This document shows, in pieces, positions 1 to 8,555 of a DNA stretch of 64,000 nt. Below the pieces are notes generated by a model. The model saw only the letters and a program-made list of their open reading frames with translations. It was not told the origin of the DNA and made no database searches. The translations under genes and the position numbers were made by a program. The first letter of the stretch is position 1; each line of letters begins with the position of its first letter. Source of the DNA: Lysobacterales bacterium (GTDB lineage: Bacteria; Pseudomonadota; Gammaproteobacteria; Xanthomonadales; Xanthomonadaceae); the NCBI GenBank assembly GCA_020442465.1, contig JAGRJY010000108.1, forward strand, positions 363,313-427,312, read 5' to 3'.

Positions 1-121
1 CCGAAGAGCAAGGGCGCCGAGTCAGGCCTCGGGGCCTAGATCACCGCCTCGCGGCCAGTTCCTTCTGAGCACTGCATCGTTGGACCGAAGAGCAAGGGCG
101 CCGAATCAGGCCTCGCGGCCT
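1..121. repeat. Two direct repeat copies 84 bp apart
   Basis: A 37-bp block at 1-37 recurs at 85-121 with two mismatches that I can see. Each copy ends in a small hairpin with arms AGGCC and GGCCT around a four-base loop. The sequence after each copy is only loosely similar. No gene is evident here. The first copy may continue beyond the window edge. Confidence 0.7.
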
Positions 122-164
122 GCGGACTACTGCCTCGAGGCTCTGGCTCCTACTTTTTCAACCT

Positions 165-251
165 TGGTGCCCAGAACGGGAATCGAACCCGTATGACCTT
201 GCGGTCGGCGGATTTTAAGTCCGCTGCGTCTACCAATTCCGCCATCCGGGC
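165..251 (-). tRNA. tRNA-Leu (anticodon UAA)
   Basis: The reverse strand reads as an 87-nt tRNA with encoded CCA. The acceptor arm pairs GCCCGGA with TCTGGGC. The T-loop GTTCGATTC is present, and the anticodon is TAA within GGACTTAAAATCC. The long variable arm, with the GACCGCAAGGTC stem region, fits a class II leucine tRNA. It is the last gene of a three-tRNA minus-strand group. Confidence 0.95.
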
Positions 252-338
252 GTACCGGTCAGTGTGCCGGAGCACCGCTGATTCACAAAGCGAAGCGAGC
301 CAGGCAGACCCGTCCGCCGGGACTCAACGCCACGGCTC

Positions 339-590
339 GGCCCATGGGTGCGCCCAGGGCCATGCAACCAGGATGATTCGAAAGGCGCAGCGCAGCGCGG
401 CTCTGCTCCGCCGCGACCGTTTTCGCGGAAGTTGGGCAAGGATGCCCAATCCTCCCCCATGACCACGCGTCAACACAGCGGCCTTGGCACAGGGATGTGC
501 CATCGGCGACGACGCGAAGCGGAGGAGTCGGAAAACGAGGCGCGGCTCTGCCGCAACCGTTTTCGCGAAAGCTGGGCAGGATGCCCAGTC
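339..590. repeat. Two structured intergenic repeat units between tRNA genes
   Basis: The interval between tRNA-Leu and tRNA-Cys (252-603, about 350 bp) has no convincing gene and is mostly filled by two related units about 145 bp apart. Each starts with a hairpin (339-361 with one bulged base; 485-502 with arms TGGCACA and TGTGCCA). A GC-rich block containing GCGCGGCTCTG and CCGTTTTCGCG follows. Each ends in a second hairpin: 432-449 with arms TTGGGCA and TGCCCAA, and 572-588 with arms CTGGGCA and TGCCCAG. The outermost T-A pair in one becomes C-G in the other, a compensatory change that supports a real stem. All loops carry GGA just before TG. Confidence 0.7.
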
Positions 591-603
591 TTTCGCTCAA
601 ACG

Positions 604-677
604 TGGAGGCCTGGGTCGGAATCGAACCGGCGTACACGGATTTGCAGTCCGCTGCATGACCACTCTGCCACCAGGCC
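604..677 (-). tRNA. tRNA-Cys (anticodon GCA)
   Basis: A 74-nt cloverleaf on the reverse strand with encoded CCA. The acceptor arm pairs GGCCTGG with CCAGGCC, followed by discriminator U, as is usual for bacterial cysteine tRNAs. The anticodon is GCA in GGACTGCAAATCC, and the T-loop GTTCGATTC is present. A TACAAT hexamer sits upstream at 690-695 on the minus strand, but I find no good -35 element. Confidence 0.95.
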
Positions 678-816
678 GGTGACCGTGGGATTGTAGCCTG
701 CTCCCGGGCCAGCGAGGCAGCGCGGGCCGTCCCACCGGCGCCGCATGGGAGCCCCGCGCGCAGCGCAGTACCCCCGAAAAAACAAAACCCCGGAAGACCG
801 AGGTTCTGTCGCAATC

Positions 817-892
<76 letters not shown>

Positions 893-904
893 GTTGAGCC
901 GCGC

Positions 905-932
905 ATTATGCCGATGCCAGAATCGCTGTCAA
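905..932 (-). promoter_or_regulatory. Sigma70-type promoter for the tRNA-Gly gene
   Basis: On the minus strand a perfect TTGACA (927-932) lies 16 bp before CATAAT (905-910). The GC-rich stretch GCGCGGC after the -10 hexamer resembles the stringent-response discriminator common at tRNA promoters. Transcription would start a few bases before the mature 5' end of tRNA-Gly. Confidence 0.8.
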
Positions 933-1014
933 GCACCTGACCGCTTCGACACTCCGACTTTTGCGATATCTTATTGAGCTGCCTCGCTCTCCCGCGTGAA
1001 CCGCCCGCCTCGCC

Positions 1015-2361
1015 ATGTCCGGAAAACTGTTCATCAAGACCCACGGCTGCCAGATGAACGAGTACGACTCGGCGAAAATGGCCGACGTGCTGGCGGCATC
1101 GCATGGCCTGACCCTGACCGACGACGAGGCCGAGGCCGACGTCATCCTGGTCAACACCTGCTCGATCCGGGAGAAGGCGCAGGAGAAGGTATTCAGCCAG
1201 CTGGGCCGCTGGCGCCAGCTCAAGCAGAAGAATGATCAGGTCATCATCGGCGTGGGCGGCTGCGTCGCGTCGCAGGAAGGCGATTCGATTCTGAAGCGCG
1301 CACCCTTCGTCGACCTCGTGTTCGGCCCGCAGACCCTGCACCGCCTGCCCGAACTGATCGAGGCCAAGCGCCGGTCGGGCGCACCGCAGGTCGACATCAG
1401 CTTCCCTGAAATCGAGAAATTCGACCGCCTGCCGGAGCCGCGCGCCGAGGGCCCGACCGCGTTCGTCTCGATCATGGAAGGCTGCTCGAAGTACTGCACG
1501 TTCTGTGTGGTGCCCTACACCCGTGGCGAGGAAGTCAGCCGCCCGGTGGAAGACGTGCTCGCCGAAGTCATCCAGCTGGCCGCCCAGGGCGTGCGCGAGG
1601 TGAACCTGCTGGGCCAGAACGTCAACGCCTACCGCGGCCCGATGGCCGACGGCGAGACCGTCGACCTGGCCTTCCTGATCCGCGCCATCGCCGAAATCGA
1701 AGGCATCGGCCGAATCCGCTTCACCACCTCGCATCCGGTGGAGTTCACCGAGTCGCTCATCGAAGCCTACCGGGATGTGCCGAAGCTCGCCGGCTACCTG
1801 CACCTGCCGGTGCAGGCGGGCTCCGACCGCATCCTCGCCGCCATGAAGCGCGGCCACACGGCGCTGGAGTACAAGGCCAAGATCCGCCGCCTGCGCGAGG
1901 CTAGACCGGGACTGTCGATCAGCTCCGACTTCATCGTCGGTTTCCCGGGGGAATCCGAGCGCGACTTCGAGGCCACCATGAAGCTGATCGAAGACATCGG
2001 CTTCGACCAGAGCTTTTCGTTCATCTACTCGGCGCGCCCTGGCACCCCGGCCTCGAACCTCGCGGACGACACCCCGGCAGCCGACAAGTCGGCGCGACTG
2101 CAACGCCTGCAGGCGGCCATCGACGTCCACGCCAAACGCATCTCGCAGGAGATGGTCGGCAGCGTACAGACGGTGCTGGTCGAGGGCCTGTCGAAGAAGG
2201 ATCCGAACGAAATCACCGGCCGCACCGAGAACATGCGCTTCGTGAACTTCCCCGGCCACCCACGCCTGGTCGGCCAGTTCGTCGACGTCGAGATCACCCA
2301 CGCGATGAGCCATTCGCTGCGTGGGCGAATGGTGGCGCTGGCCGCGGAGCGGGCCGCGTGA
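1015..2361 (+). CDS. miaB: tRNA-2-methylthio-N6-dimethylallyladenosine synthase MiaB
   Basis: This radical-SAM methylthiotransferase adds the 2-methylthio group to i6A37 of tRNAs that read UNN codons. It acts after MiaA, which is also in this window. The N-terminal UPF0004 domain carries its three [4Fe-4S] ligand cysteines at about C12, C49 and C83. The radical-SAM motif CSKYCTFC supplies C157, C161 and C164. A TRAM domain fills the C-terminus. At 448 residues it is close to the usual length. The ATG at 1015 gives the family N-terminus [11 protein letters not shown]. It heads the miaB-phoH-ybeY-corC string found in many gammaproteobacteria. Confidence 0.97.
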   Translation: MSGKLFIKTHGCQMNEYDSAKMADVLAASHGLTLTDDEAEADVILVNTCSIREKAQEKVFSQLGRWRQLKQKNDQVIIGVGGCVASQEGDSILKRAPFVDLVFGPQTLHRLPELIEAKRRSGAPQVDISFPEIEKFDRLPEPRAEGPTAFVSIMEGCSKYCTFCVVPYTRGEEVSRPVEDVLAEVIQLAAQGVREVNLLGQNVNAYRGPMADGETVDLAFLIRAIAEIEGIGRIRFTTSHPVEFTESLIEAYRDVPKLAGYLHLPVQAGSDRILAAMKRGHTALEYKAKIRRLREARPGLSISSDFIVGFPGESERDFEATMKLIEDIGFDQSFSFIYSARPGTPASNLADDTPAADKSARLQRLQAAIDVHAKRISQEMVGSVQTVLVEGLSKKDPNEITGRTENMRFVNFPGHPRLVGQFVDVEITHAMSHSLRGRMVALAAERAA

Positions 2362-2409
2362 GTTCGCCGCCGGCGTCCGGCGCCCCCGCCGACCGTGCAT
2401 GCTGAACCC

Positions 2410-3390
2410 ATGACCGAGCAGACCCCGCACCGCTTCACCTTGCCCGAGGATGAGCCCGAGCGGCTGGCCAACGTGGCTGGCCCGCTGGAGGAACACCTGC
2501 GCATGCTCGAGCAGCACCTCGGCCTGCCCATCGCACATCGCGGCGGCATCTTCGAAGTCTCGGCCGAACCCAAGCGCGGCCGCGATGTCGAGCGCCTGGT
2601 GCGCGCACTTTGGGATGCCACGGCCGAATCGCCTCTCGATACCCGCCGCGTGGAGGAGATCCTGCACCTGCGTGGATCGGTCGATCGTGGCGCGAGCGAC
2701 TCGGGCGACGTGCAGGAAGTCGTCATCAAGACCAAGCGTGGGCTGATTCGCGGCCGCGGCGCGAATCAGGCGCGCTACCTGCACGCCATCGCCACCCACG
2801 ACATCAATTTCGGCGTCGGCCCCGCGGGAACGGGCAAGACCTTCCTCGCCGTCGCCATGGCCGTCGAGGCGCTGGAGCGGGCGCGGGTCCAGCGCATCCT
2901 GCTGGTGCGCCCTGCTGTCGAAGCCGGAGAGAAACTCGGATTCCTGCCCGGCGACCTCACCCAGAAAGTCGACCCCTACCTGCGTCCGCTCTACGACGCG
3001 CTGTACGAGATGCTGGGGGTCGAGCGGGTGGGCAAGCTGATCGAACGCAACGTCATCGAGATCGCGCCGCTGGCCTACATGCGCGGCCGCACCCTCAACG
3101 ATGCGTTCGTGATTCTCGACGAGGCGCAGAACACCTCGGTCGAGCAGATGAAGATGTTCCTGACCCGGATCGGCTTCGGCAGCACCGCCGTGGTCACCGG
3201 CGACCTCACCCAGATCGACTTGCCGAAACACCAGCGATCAGGGCTGCGCGATGCCACCGAGGTGCTGAAGGACGTCGAGGGAATCAGCTTCAGCTTCTTC
3301 GGCGCCCGGGATGTCGTACGCCATCCGCTGGTGGCCCGCATCGTGCGCGCCTACGATCGCGCTGCAGGCCATGAGGAGTCGGCGTCGTGA
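2410..3390 (+). CDS. ybeZ: PhoH-like ATPase YbeZ
   Basis: A cytosolic P-loop ATPase of the PhoH family, thought to work with YbeY in rRNA maturation and ribosome quality control. Walker A reads GPAGTGKT at about 137-144, and Walker B is the segment FVILDEAQN. The ATG at 2410 gives 326 residues. A GTG at 2395 would add five residues and cannot be excluded. The stop codon overlaps the ybeY start by four bases, which argues for translational coupling. Confidence 0.93.
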   Translation: MTEQTPHRFTLPEDEPERLANVAGPLEEHLRMLEQHLGLPIAHRGGIFEVSAEPKRGRDVERLVRALWDATAESPLDTRRVEEILHLRGSVDRGASDSGDVQEVVIKTKRGLIRGRGANQARYLHAIATHDINFGVGPAGTGKTFLAVAMAVEALERARVQRILLVRPAVEAGEKLGFLPGDLTQKVDPYLRPLYDALYEMLGVERVGKLIERNVIEIAPLAYMRGRTLNDAFVILDEAQNTSVEQMKMFLTRIGFGSTAVVTGDLTQIDLPKHQRSGLRDATEVLKDVEGISFSFFGARDVVRHPLVARIVRAYDRAAGHEESAS

Positions 3391-3860
3391 GTCGCAAGGT
3401 CGAACTGGATCTGGTCGTCAGCTACGGTATTCCGCGCGCCGGTCTGCCGGCGGCGCAGAGTTTTCGCACCTGGACCGAGGCGGCCCTGCGCGGTCGCGTC
3501 AGGCGCGCCGACGTCGCCCTGCGCCTGGTCGGCGAGTACGAGGGACGCTCGCTGAACCGGCACTACCGCGGCAAGGACGCTCCGACCAACGTGCTGAGCT
3601 TCCCGGCCGACCTTCCCGAGGGCGTGAAGCTGCCGCTGCTCGGCGACATCGTGATCTGCGCGCCGGTCGTGCAGCGCGAGGCGCGCCTGCAGGGCAAGGA
3701 CGTACGCGCGCATTTCGCCCACCTGACCGTGCACGGCGTGCTGCACCTGCTCGGGTTCGACCATGACGACCCGCGCGAGGCCGATCTGATGGAGAACCTC
3801 GAGCGCGAGATTCTGGCGGGACTGGGGTTCGACGACCCGTACACCGACGAGGTCGGCTGA
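3387..3860 (+). CDS. ybeY: Endoribonuclease YbeY (rRNA maturation factor)
   Basis: A zinc-dependent single-strand endoribonuclease involved in 16S rRNA 3'-end processing and 70S quality control. The family metal site appears as HGVLHLLGFDH, giving H116, H120 and H126 in the expected H-x3-H-x5-H spacing. The GTG start overlaps the ybeZ stop by four bases. At 157 residues it is the usual size. The gap of about 210 bp after it holds no gene that I can support. Confidence 0.95.
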   Translation: MSRKVELDLVVSYGIPRAGLPAAQSFRTWTEAALRGRVRRADVALRLVGEYEGRSLNRHYRGKDAPTNVLSFPADLPEGVKLPLLGDIVICAPVVQREARLQGKDVRAHFAHLTVHGVLHLLGFDHDDPREADLMENLEREILAGLGFDDPYTDEVG

Positions 3861-4074
3861 ACGTCGCCACGAAGGGCTCGCCTCCAGCCGAGCACGGAAA
3901 TGTCTGCAATCAAGCATTTGGACGCGGCCTCGCGCCGCGCCCGTGATGCCGGCCGCATCGCCGGTTGACCCGCGTCGAGGTCACCGGGCTCCAGGCCGAA
4001 CCGATGTCACACGCCTTGGCATCCGATTCCGCTAAACTGTCGGTCACGCCGACCGTGGCGCAGTGTCTGGATCC

Positions 4075-4923
4075 ATGCCCGAAGAATCTGACAGTAGTCC
4101 CGTACCGCAACGATCCTGGTTTGACCGCCTGAGCCAGGCCTGGTCGGGAGAACCCAAGAACCAGGAAGAACTTCTCGAAGAGCTGCGCAATGCCCAGGCC
4201 AACGGCCTGCTGGGTGCAGACACTCTCGAAATGATCGAAGGGGCCATGCACGTCGCCGAACAGCAGGTGGCCGATGTCATGCTGCCCCGCGCACAGATGG
4301 TCTCCCTGCCGATCGACGCCACCTTCGACCAGATCCTCGATCTGGTGATCGAAAGCGGCCATTCGCGGTTTCCGGTCCATGGCGAGGACAAGGATGAGAT
4401 TCTCGGCATCCTGCTGGCGAAGGACCTGCTGCGCGGATGCGCGGGCGGGCACCGCGCCAGCATCCGTGAGCTCTTGCGTCCTGCGGTATTGATTCCCGAA
4501 TCGAAGCGCCTGAACGTGCTGTTGCGCGAGTTTCGCCTGAGCCGCAATCACATGGCCATCGTGGTCGATGAGTACGGCGGCGTGGCGGGCCTGATCACCA
4601 TCGAGGACGTACTCGAGGAAATCGTCGGCGAGATCGACGACGAGCACGATGATGCCAGCGACGAAGGCCAGCGCATTGCTGCGCAGGCCGACGGCAAGTT
4701 CGTCGTCGACGCGCTGACCCCGATCGACGATTTCAACGAGCGATTCGGCGCCGATTTCTCCGACGACGAATACGACACCATCGGCGGCGTCGTGGTGTCC
4801 AAGCTCGGCCACCTGCCGGAAACCGGCGAGGAGCTCGAACTCGGCCGGTTCCATTTCCGCGTGACCAGCGCCGACGGTCGCCGGGTGCACGCCTTCCAGG
4901 TCAACGTCGTGCCCAATGACTGA
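4075..4923 (+). CDS. corC: CorC/YbeX-type CBS-domain ion transport protein
   Basis: A soluble protein linked by family to magnesium and cobalt efflux and, through its conserved neighbourhood, to ribosome assembly. Paired CBS domains lie at about 65-195, and a CorC/HlyC C-terminal domain lies at about 205-280. The ATG at 4075 gives 282 residues; a GTG at 4063 in the same frame is an alternative. It ends the miaB-ybeZ-ybeY-corC string. Its last eight bases overlap the next gene, where E. coli would have the apolipoprotein N-acyltransferase gene lnt. Confidence 0.92.
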   Translation: MPEESDSSPVPQRSWFDRLSQAWSGEPKNQEELLEELRNAQANGLLGADTLEMIEGAMHVAEQQVADVMLPRAQMVSLPIDATFDQILDLVIESGHSRFPVHGEDKDEILGILLAKDLLRGCAGGHRASIRELLRPAVLIPESKRLNVLLREFRLSRNHMAIVVDEYGGVAGLITIEDVLEEIVGEIDDEHDDASDEGQRIAAQADGKFVVDALTPIDDFNERFGADFSDDEYDTIGGVVVSKLGHLPETGEELELGRFHFRVTSADGRRVHAFQVNVVPND

Positions 4924-6178
4924 GCAACGTCGGAGCATCCGGCACACCGCCCTGCTCCGACTGTTTGCCTGCCTGCTCTGCCTGTTCGCAGCGGCGACGA
5001 CGTCGGCCGACACGGCCAGCCAGGTCGATTCCGCCACGGGCGATGCGCCCCCTGCAGCCTGGGTGCCAAGGGTAGGCGTGATCACCATGGGACCGGGTGC
5101 CGAATACTGGTCGCGCTTTGGCCACAACGCGCTGATCATCACCCAGCCTTCCGGCCCGGCACTGTCGTACAACTACGGTTATTTCGACTTCGCCCAGCCG
5201 AACTTCCTGATTCGCTTCGTGCGCGGCAAGATGCTCTACACGCTGGCCGTGAGCGATCTCGATCGCGAACTGTGGCAGTACGGCCAGGAAGGCCGTTCGG
5301 TGCGGCTGCAGTGGCTCCGACTCGACCCCGGGGAAGCGCAGGCGCTGGCCGCGTTTCTCGCCTGGAACGCGCAACCCGAGCACGCCGAGTATCGCTACGA
5401 CTACTTCCTGGCGAACTGTTCGACCCGCGTTCGTGATGCGCTGGACGATGCCCTGCATGGCCGTCTGCGCGAGGCCGGCGGCAGTCGCTCTCGCGGGCTG
5501 ACCTACCGTGCCGAAGCGCTGCGTCTCGGCGCGGATGTCCCGTGGATGATGCTCGGCATGCACCTGCTGCTCGGCCCCGATGCCGACGCGCGGCTCAGCC
5601 GCTGGAACGAGTCGTTCCTGCCCGAACATTTCGCTTCGCTGCTGGCCATCACCCAGCGCGACGATGGCACGCCGCTGGTTGAAGAGACCATCGAATTGCT
5701 GCCGCAGACCATCGCTGGGTCAGCCGACAGTCCGCCGCGATTCGGCGGGCGCGCGCTGCTGCTGGGCTCGCTGCTCGGCGTAGTGATGCTCGCCCTGCAC
5801 CGCGCCCAGGGCCGTTTCGCCCACCGTCTCGGCCGCGCCATCGCTGCGACCTGGTGGCTGTCCGCCGGCGTGGTGGGCTGCGTGATGCTCGCGCTCTGGT
5901 TCGGCACCGACCACAGCATGGCCGCCGCGAACCGGAATCTGTTGCTGTTTTCACCGCTGGCGTTCGGATTCCTGCCCTGGCTGGCCCTGCGACGCGGTCC
6001 CGGCCTCGCGCGGGCAACGTGGTGGGTTTGTGCAGCGATGACGACGGCTGCCTGCGCTCTGCTGTTCCTGTCCGTGCGCGATCAGGACAACCTCGAATGG
6101 CTGATGCTCAGCCTGCCGATGCTCGTGGCCACGCGCTGGCTGCTTGCGCCTCCCGACATGCCCTCGGACGCTGCGTAG
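4916..6178 (+). CDS. DUF4105 (Lnb N-terminal domain) membrane protein
   Basis: A predicted envelope protein of 420 residues. The first 31 residues form a signal peptide or signal anchor. The DUF4105/Lnb_N domain occupies about 50-260 and carries its conserved histidine (H70, in RFGHNA) and cysteine (C168, in LANCSTRV). Four or five hydrophobic helices follow from about 280 to the end. The family name comes from Bacteroides Lnb, a lipoprotein N-acyltransferase with a Cys-based catalytic site. It starts inside corC, the position of lnt in many proteobacteria, which makes a lipoprotein-related role tempting but unproven. Confidence 0.8.
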   Translation: MTEQRRSIRHTALLRLFACLLCLFAAATTSADTASQVDSATGDAPPAAWVPRVGVITMGPGAEYWSRFGHNALIITQPSGPALSYNYGYFDFAQPNFLIRFVRGKMLYTLAVSDLDRELWQYGQEGRSVRLQWLRLDPGEAQALAAFLAWNAQPEHAEYRYDYFLANCSTRVRDALDDALHGRLREAGGSRSRGLTYRAEALRLGADVPWMMLGMHLLLGPDADARLSRWNESFLPEHFASLLAITQRDDGTPLVEETIELLPQTIAGSADSPPRFGGRALLLGSLLGVVMLALHRAQGRFAHRLGRAIAATWWLSAGVVGCVMLALWFGTDHSMAAANRNLLLFSPLAFGFLPWLALRRGPGLARATWWVCAAMTTAACALLFLSVRDQDNLEWLMLSLPMLVATRWLLAPPDMPSDAA

Positions 6179-6284
6179 GCCTGCCGCGGCCTGCCGGCGC
6201 GGGTGACGCGTTTCGACGCTGGGCGATACAAGCGGGCGGCCCAATCGCTAGGATGGGCGCGAACTCGAACTTGACGGGGCCACC

Positions 6285-7253
6285 ATGATCGTCAACTGCG
6301 CCGCCTACCCGAAGGCCGGCGGCTCGCCACGGCGCTTCGAGCTCGCGCAGGTCGGCGAACTGCTGCGTGACACCGACGATTTCTTCTGGGTGGGCGTACA
6401 CCAGCCCAGCGAAGCGATTCTCGACGAGCTGCAGGCGGAATTCGATCTCCATGATCTGGCCGTCGAGGACGCCCACCATGCCCACCAGCGGCCCAAGATC
6501 GAGGTCTACGGGTCGTCGCTGTTTCTCGCCTTGCACACGTCCCAGCTTGTGCAAGGGAGCATCCAGTTCGGCGAGACGCTGATCTTTCTCGGTGAGCGCT
6601 ACCTGATCACCATCCGCCACGGCGCTTCCCTGCCCTACGCCCCCGCCCGGGCCCGCTGCGAACGTGAACCGGAGATGCTTGCGCTGGGCCCGAGCTACGC
6701 GCTGTACGCCGTGCTCGACCTCATCGTCGACAACTACATGCCACTGGTCGGCGAATTCGAGCGCGAACTCGTTGCTCTTGAGCAGGACATCTTCAACAAG
6801 ACGTTCAAGCAGGAAACCATTCACCGGCTGTATTCACTGAAGCAGCAGCTGGTCAAACTGCGGCTCGCCGTGGCCCCGCTTCAGGACATCCTGAACCAGC
6901 TGGTCCGCTTCCACCCGACCCTGGTGCGCGACGAAGTGCGGCCGTACTTCCGAGACGTGTTCGATCACGCGGTACGCGTCAACGAAGCGACGGACACCAT
7001 GCGGGAAATGCTCACCGCAGCGCTCAGCGTGAACCTGGCCCTGGCCACCGTGCAGCAGGGCGAGATCGTCAAGCGCCTGGCCGGCTGGGCGGGCCTGCTC
7101 GGCGTACCGACCCTGGTAGCGAGCTGGTACGGCATGAACTTCGTGCACATGCCCGAACTGGCTGGCCGGTCCAGCTATGGCGTCGTCATCGGGGTGACTG
7201 CGACCGTGGTGCTGGCTTTGTACGTCGCGCTGAAACGGGCGAAGTGGCTGTAG
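6285..7253 (+). CDS. corA: Magnesium/cobalt transport protein CorA
   Basis: A pentameric inner-membrane Mg2+/Co2+ channel. The long N-terminal cytoplasmic domain covers about 1-260 and is followed by two transmembrane helices. The signature GMN lies at about 283-285, at the end of the first helix, with the loop FVHMPELAG after it. At 322 residues it has the typical length. The start follows CGGGGCCACC. A role in divalent-ion homeostasis alongside CorC upstream is plausible, though the two are separated by the DUF4105 gene. Confidence 0.95.
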   Translation: MIVNCAAYPKAGGSPRRFELAQVGELLRDTDDFFWVGVHQPSEAILDELQAEFDLHDLAVEDAHHAHQRPKIEVYGSSLFLALHTSQLVQGSIQFGETLIFLGERYLITIRHGASLPYAPARARCEREPEMLALGPSYALYAVLDLIVDNYMPLVGEFERELVALEQDIFNKTFKQETIHRLYSLKQQLVKLRLAVAPLQDILNQLVRFHPTLVRDEVRPYFRDVFDHAVRVNEATDTMREMLTAALSVNLALATVQQGEIVKRLAGWAGLLGVPTLVASWYGMNFVHMPELAGRSSYGVVIGVTATVVLALYVALKRAKWL

Positions 7254-7447
7254 CCGGCCGCATCAACGACGACATGACGAAACCGGAGCCTGGCGGCGTC
7301 TGGAAATGACGCTGCACCGATGCGACCGGACGCGCCGCGGCTGGCGACGACTTGGCCGTCTGCGCGGCCGATGGAACTATCGGCAGGTGACCGCGCGCAC
7401 GGGCGCGGTGTATCCGCGGGGGCAGGTACGCTTCGGGCGCGCACGGC

Positions 7448-7636
7448 TCAGGAGCGCACCCACTGCAGGGCCAGAAGCCCGGCGATGACCATCATCCCGC
7501 CCGCCGCACGCAGGGCCCGCGCCGGCACGGCCTGCATCTCTGCCGCCATGCGTTTCCAGGTTTCCGGGCCGATGAACAGGAACAGGCCCTCGAGCACGAG
7601 CACCAGGCAAAGCGCGGCGAGCAGGTCGGTCGTCAT
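7448..7636 (-). CDS. DUF2065 small membrane protein (YjeT-like)
   Basis: A 62-residue protein with two hydrophobic helices, at about 5-25 and 42-60, separated by a short charged stretch (ETWKRMAAEM). It matches the DUF2065/YjeT pattern, and in many gammaproteobacteria this gene follows hflC, as here. Its molecular role is unknown. The 194-bp gap between it and corA holds no gene that I can support; the two genes converge there. Confidence 0.85.
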   Translation of the reverse strand: MTTDLLAALCLVLVLEGLFLFIGPETWKRMAAEMQAVPARALRAAGGMMVIAGLLALQWVRS

Positions 7637-7688
7637 GCGATGGCAGGGAGTGCGCGGCGTTCAGGCCGCGCGGAACATCCCGGCTGAC

Positions 7689-8555
7689 TCAGCGGCCCTT
7701 GTCGCTGCCGAAGTAGCGCAGCAGCTCGGCGTCCTTGTCCAGCACAAGCACCGACTCGCCGTCGGAGAAACCGCGCCGGTAGGCTTCCAGGCTGCGGTAG
7801 AAGCTGTAGAAATCGGCGTGTCGCTGATAGGCCTGCGCGTAGATTTCCGCCGCCCGGCCATCACCCTCACCGCGCAGGCGCTGCGCGTCGCGTTCGGCCT
7901 CGGCGACGATGACCGCGCGCTGGCGATCGGCGTTCGAGCGGATCGTTTCGGACTGCTCGGTGCCCTGGGCACGCAGCTCGTTCGCCACCCGCAGTCGCTC
8001 CGCGCGCATGCGCTCGAACACCGAGCCGATGACCTGGCCGTCTTCCGGCAGGTCGATCCGCTTGATACGGATGTCGACGATATCGACGCCCAGGCTCTGT
8101 GCCGCCGGATTCGCCACCTCAACGAAGCGCGAGGCCAGGTTGGTGCGTTCGCCGGCCACCACGTCCTTCAGCGTGCGTTGATTGATCTCGTTGCGGATCG
8201 CTTCCATCACCATCGGGGACAGACGCTGGCGGGCGTTCGATTCATTGCCGGCAGTGGCCTGATAGAACTTGCGCACGTCGTCGATGCGCCATTTCACGAA
8301 GAAGTCGACGTTGACGTCCTTCTTCTCGGAAGTCAGATAGCGCTCCGGCTGACCGTCCAGCGACAGGATGCGGCGATCGAACTTGAGGATGTTCTGGACC
8401 AGCGGCGCCTTGAGGTGGAATCCGGGCTGGATGTCGCTCTCGACGATGCGGCCGATCTGGAAGCGCAGTGCGACCTGGCTTTCCTGCACCAGGTAGACCG
8501 AATCGAGGGCGAGGAAGGCGGCGACGACGACGAGAATGGGGATCAAGGGTTTCAT
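7689..8555 (-). CDS. hflC: FtsH regulator HflC (SPFH/band-7 protein)
   Basis: A membrane-anchored prohibitin-like protein that assembles with HflK into large cages around FtsH and modulates its proteolysis of membrane proteins. An N-terminal signal anchor (about 4-22) precedes the band-7 domain. A helical region rich in E, R and A ends near residue 260. The start overlaps the hflK stop by four bases and is preceded by the strong ribosome-binding site GAGGAGGG. At 288 residues it has the usual length. Confidence 0.96.
   Translation of the reverse strand: MKPLIPILVVVAAFLALDSVYLVQESQVALRFQIGRIVESDIQPGFHLKAPLVQNILKFDRRILSLDGQPERYLTSEKKDVNVDFFVKWRIDDVRKFYQATAGNESNARQRLSPMVMEAIRNEINQRTLKDVVAGERTNLASRFVEVANPAAQSLGVDIVDIRIKRIDLPEDGQVIGSVFERMRAERLRVANELRAQGTEQSETIRSNADRQRAVIVAEAERDAQRLRGEGDGRAAEIYAQAYQRHADFYSFYRSLEAYRRGFSDGESVLVLDKDAELLRYFGSDKGR

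Noticed and set aside
690..695. TACAAT as a -10 element for tRNA-Cys
   Set aside because: No -35 match at 16-18 bp, and tRNA-Cys can be transcribed from the promoter upstream of tRNA-Gly.
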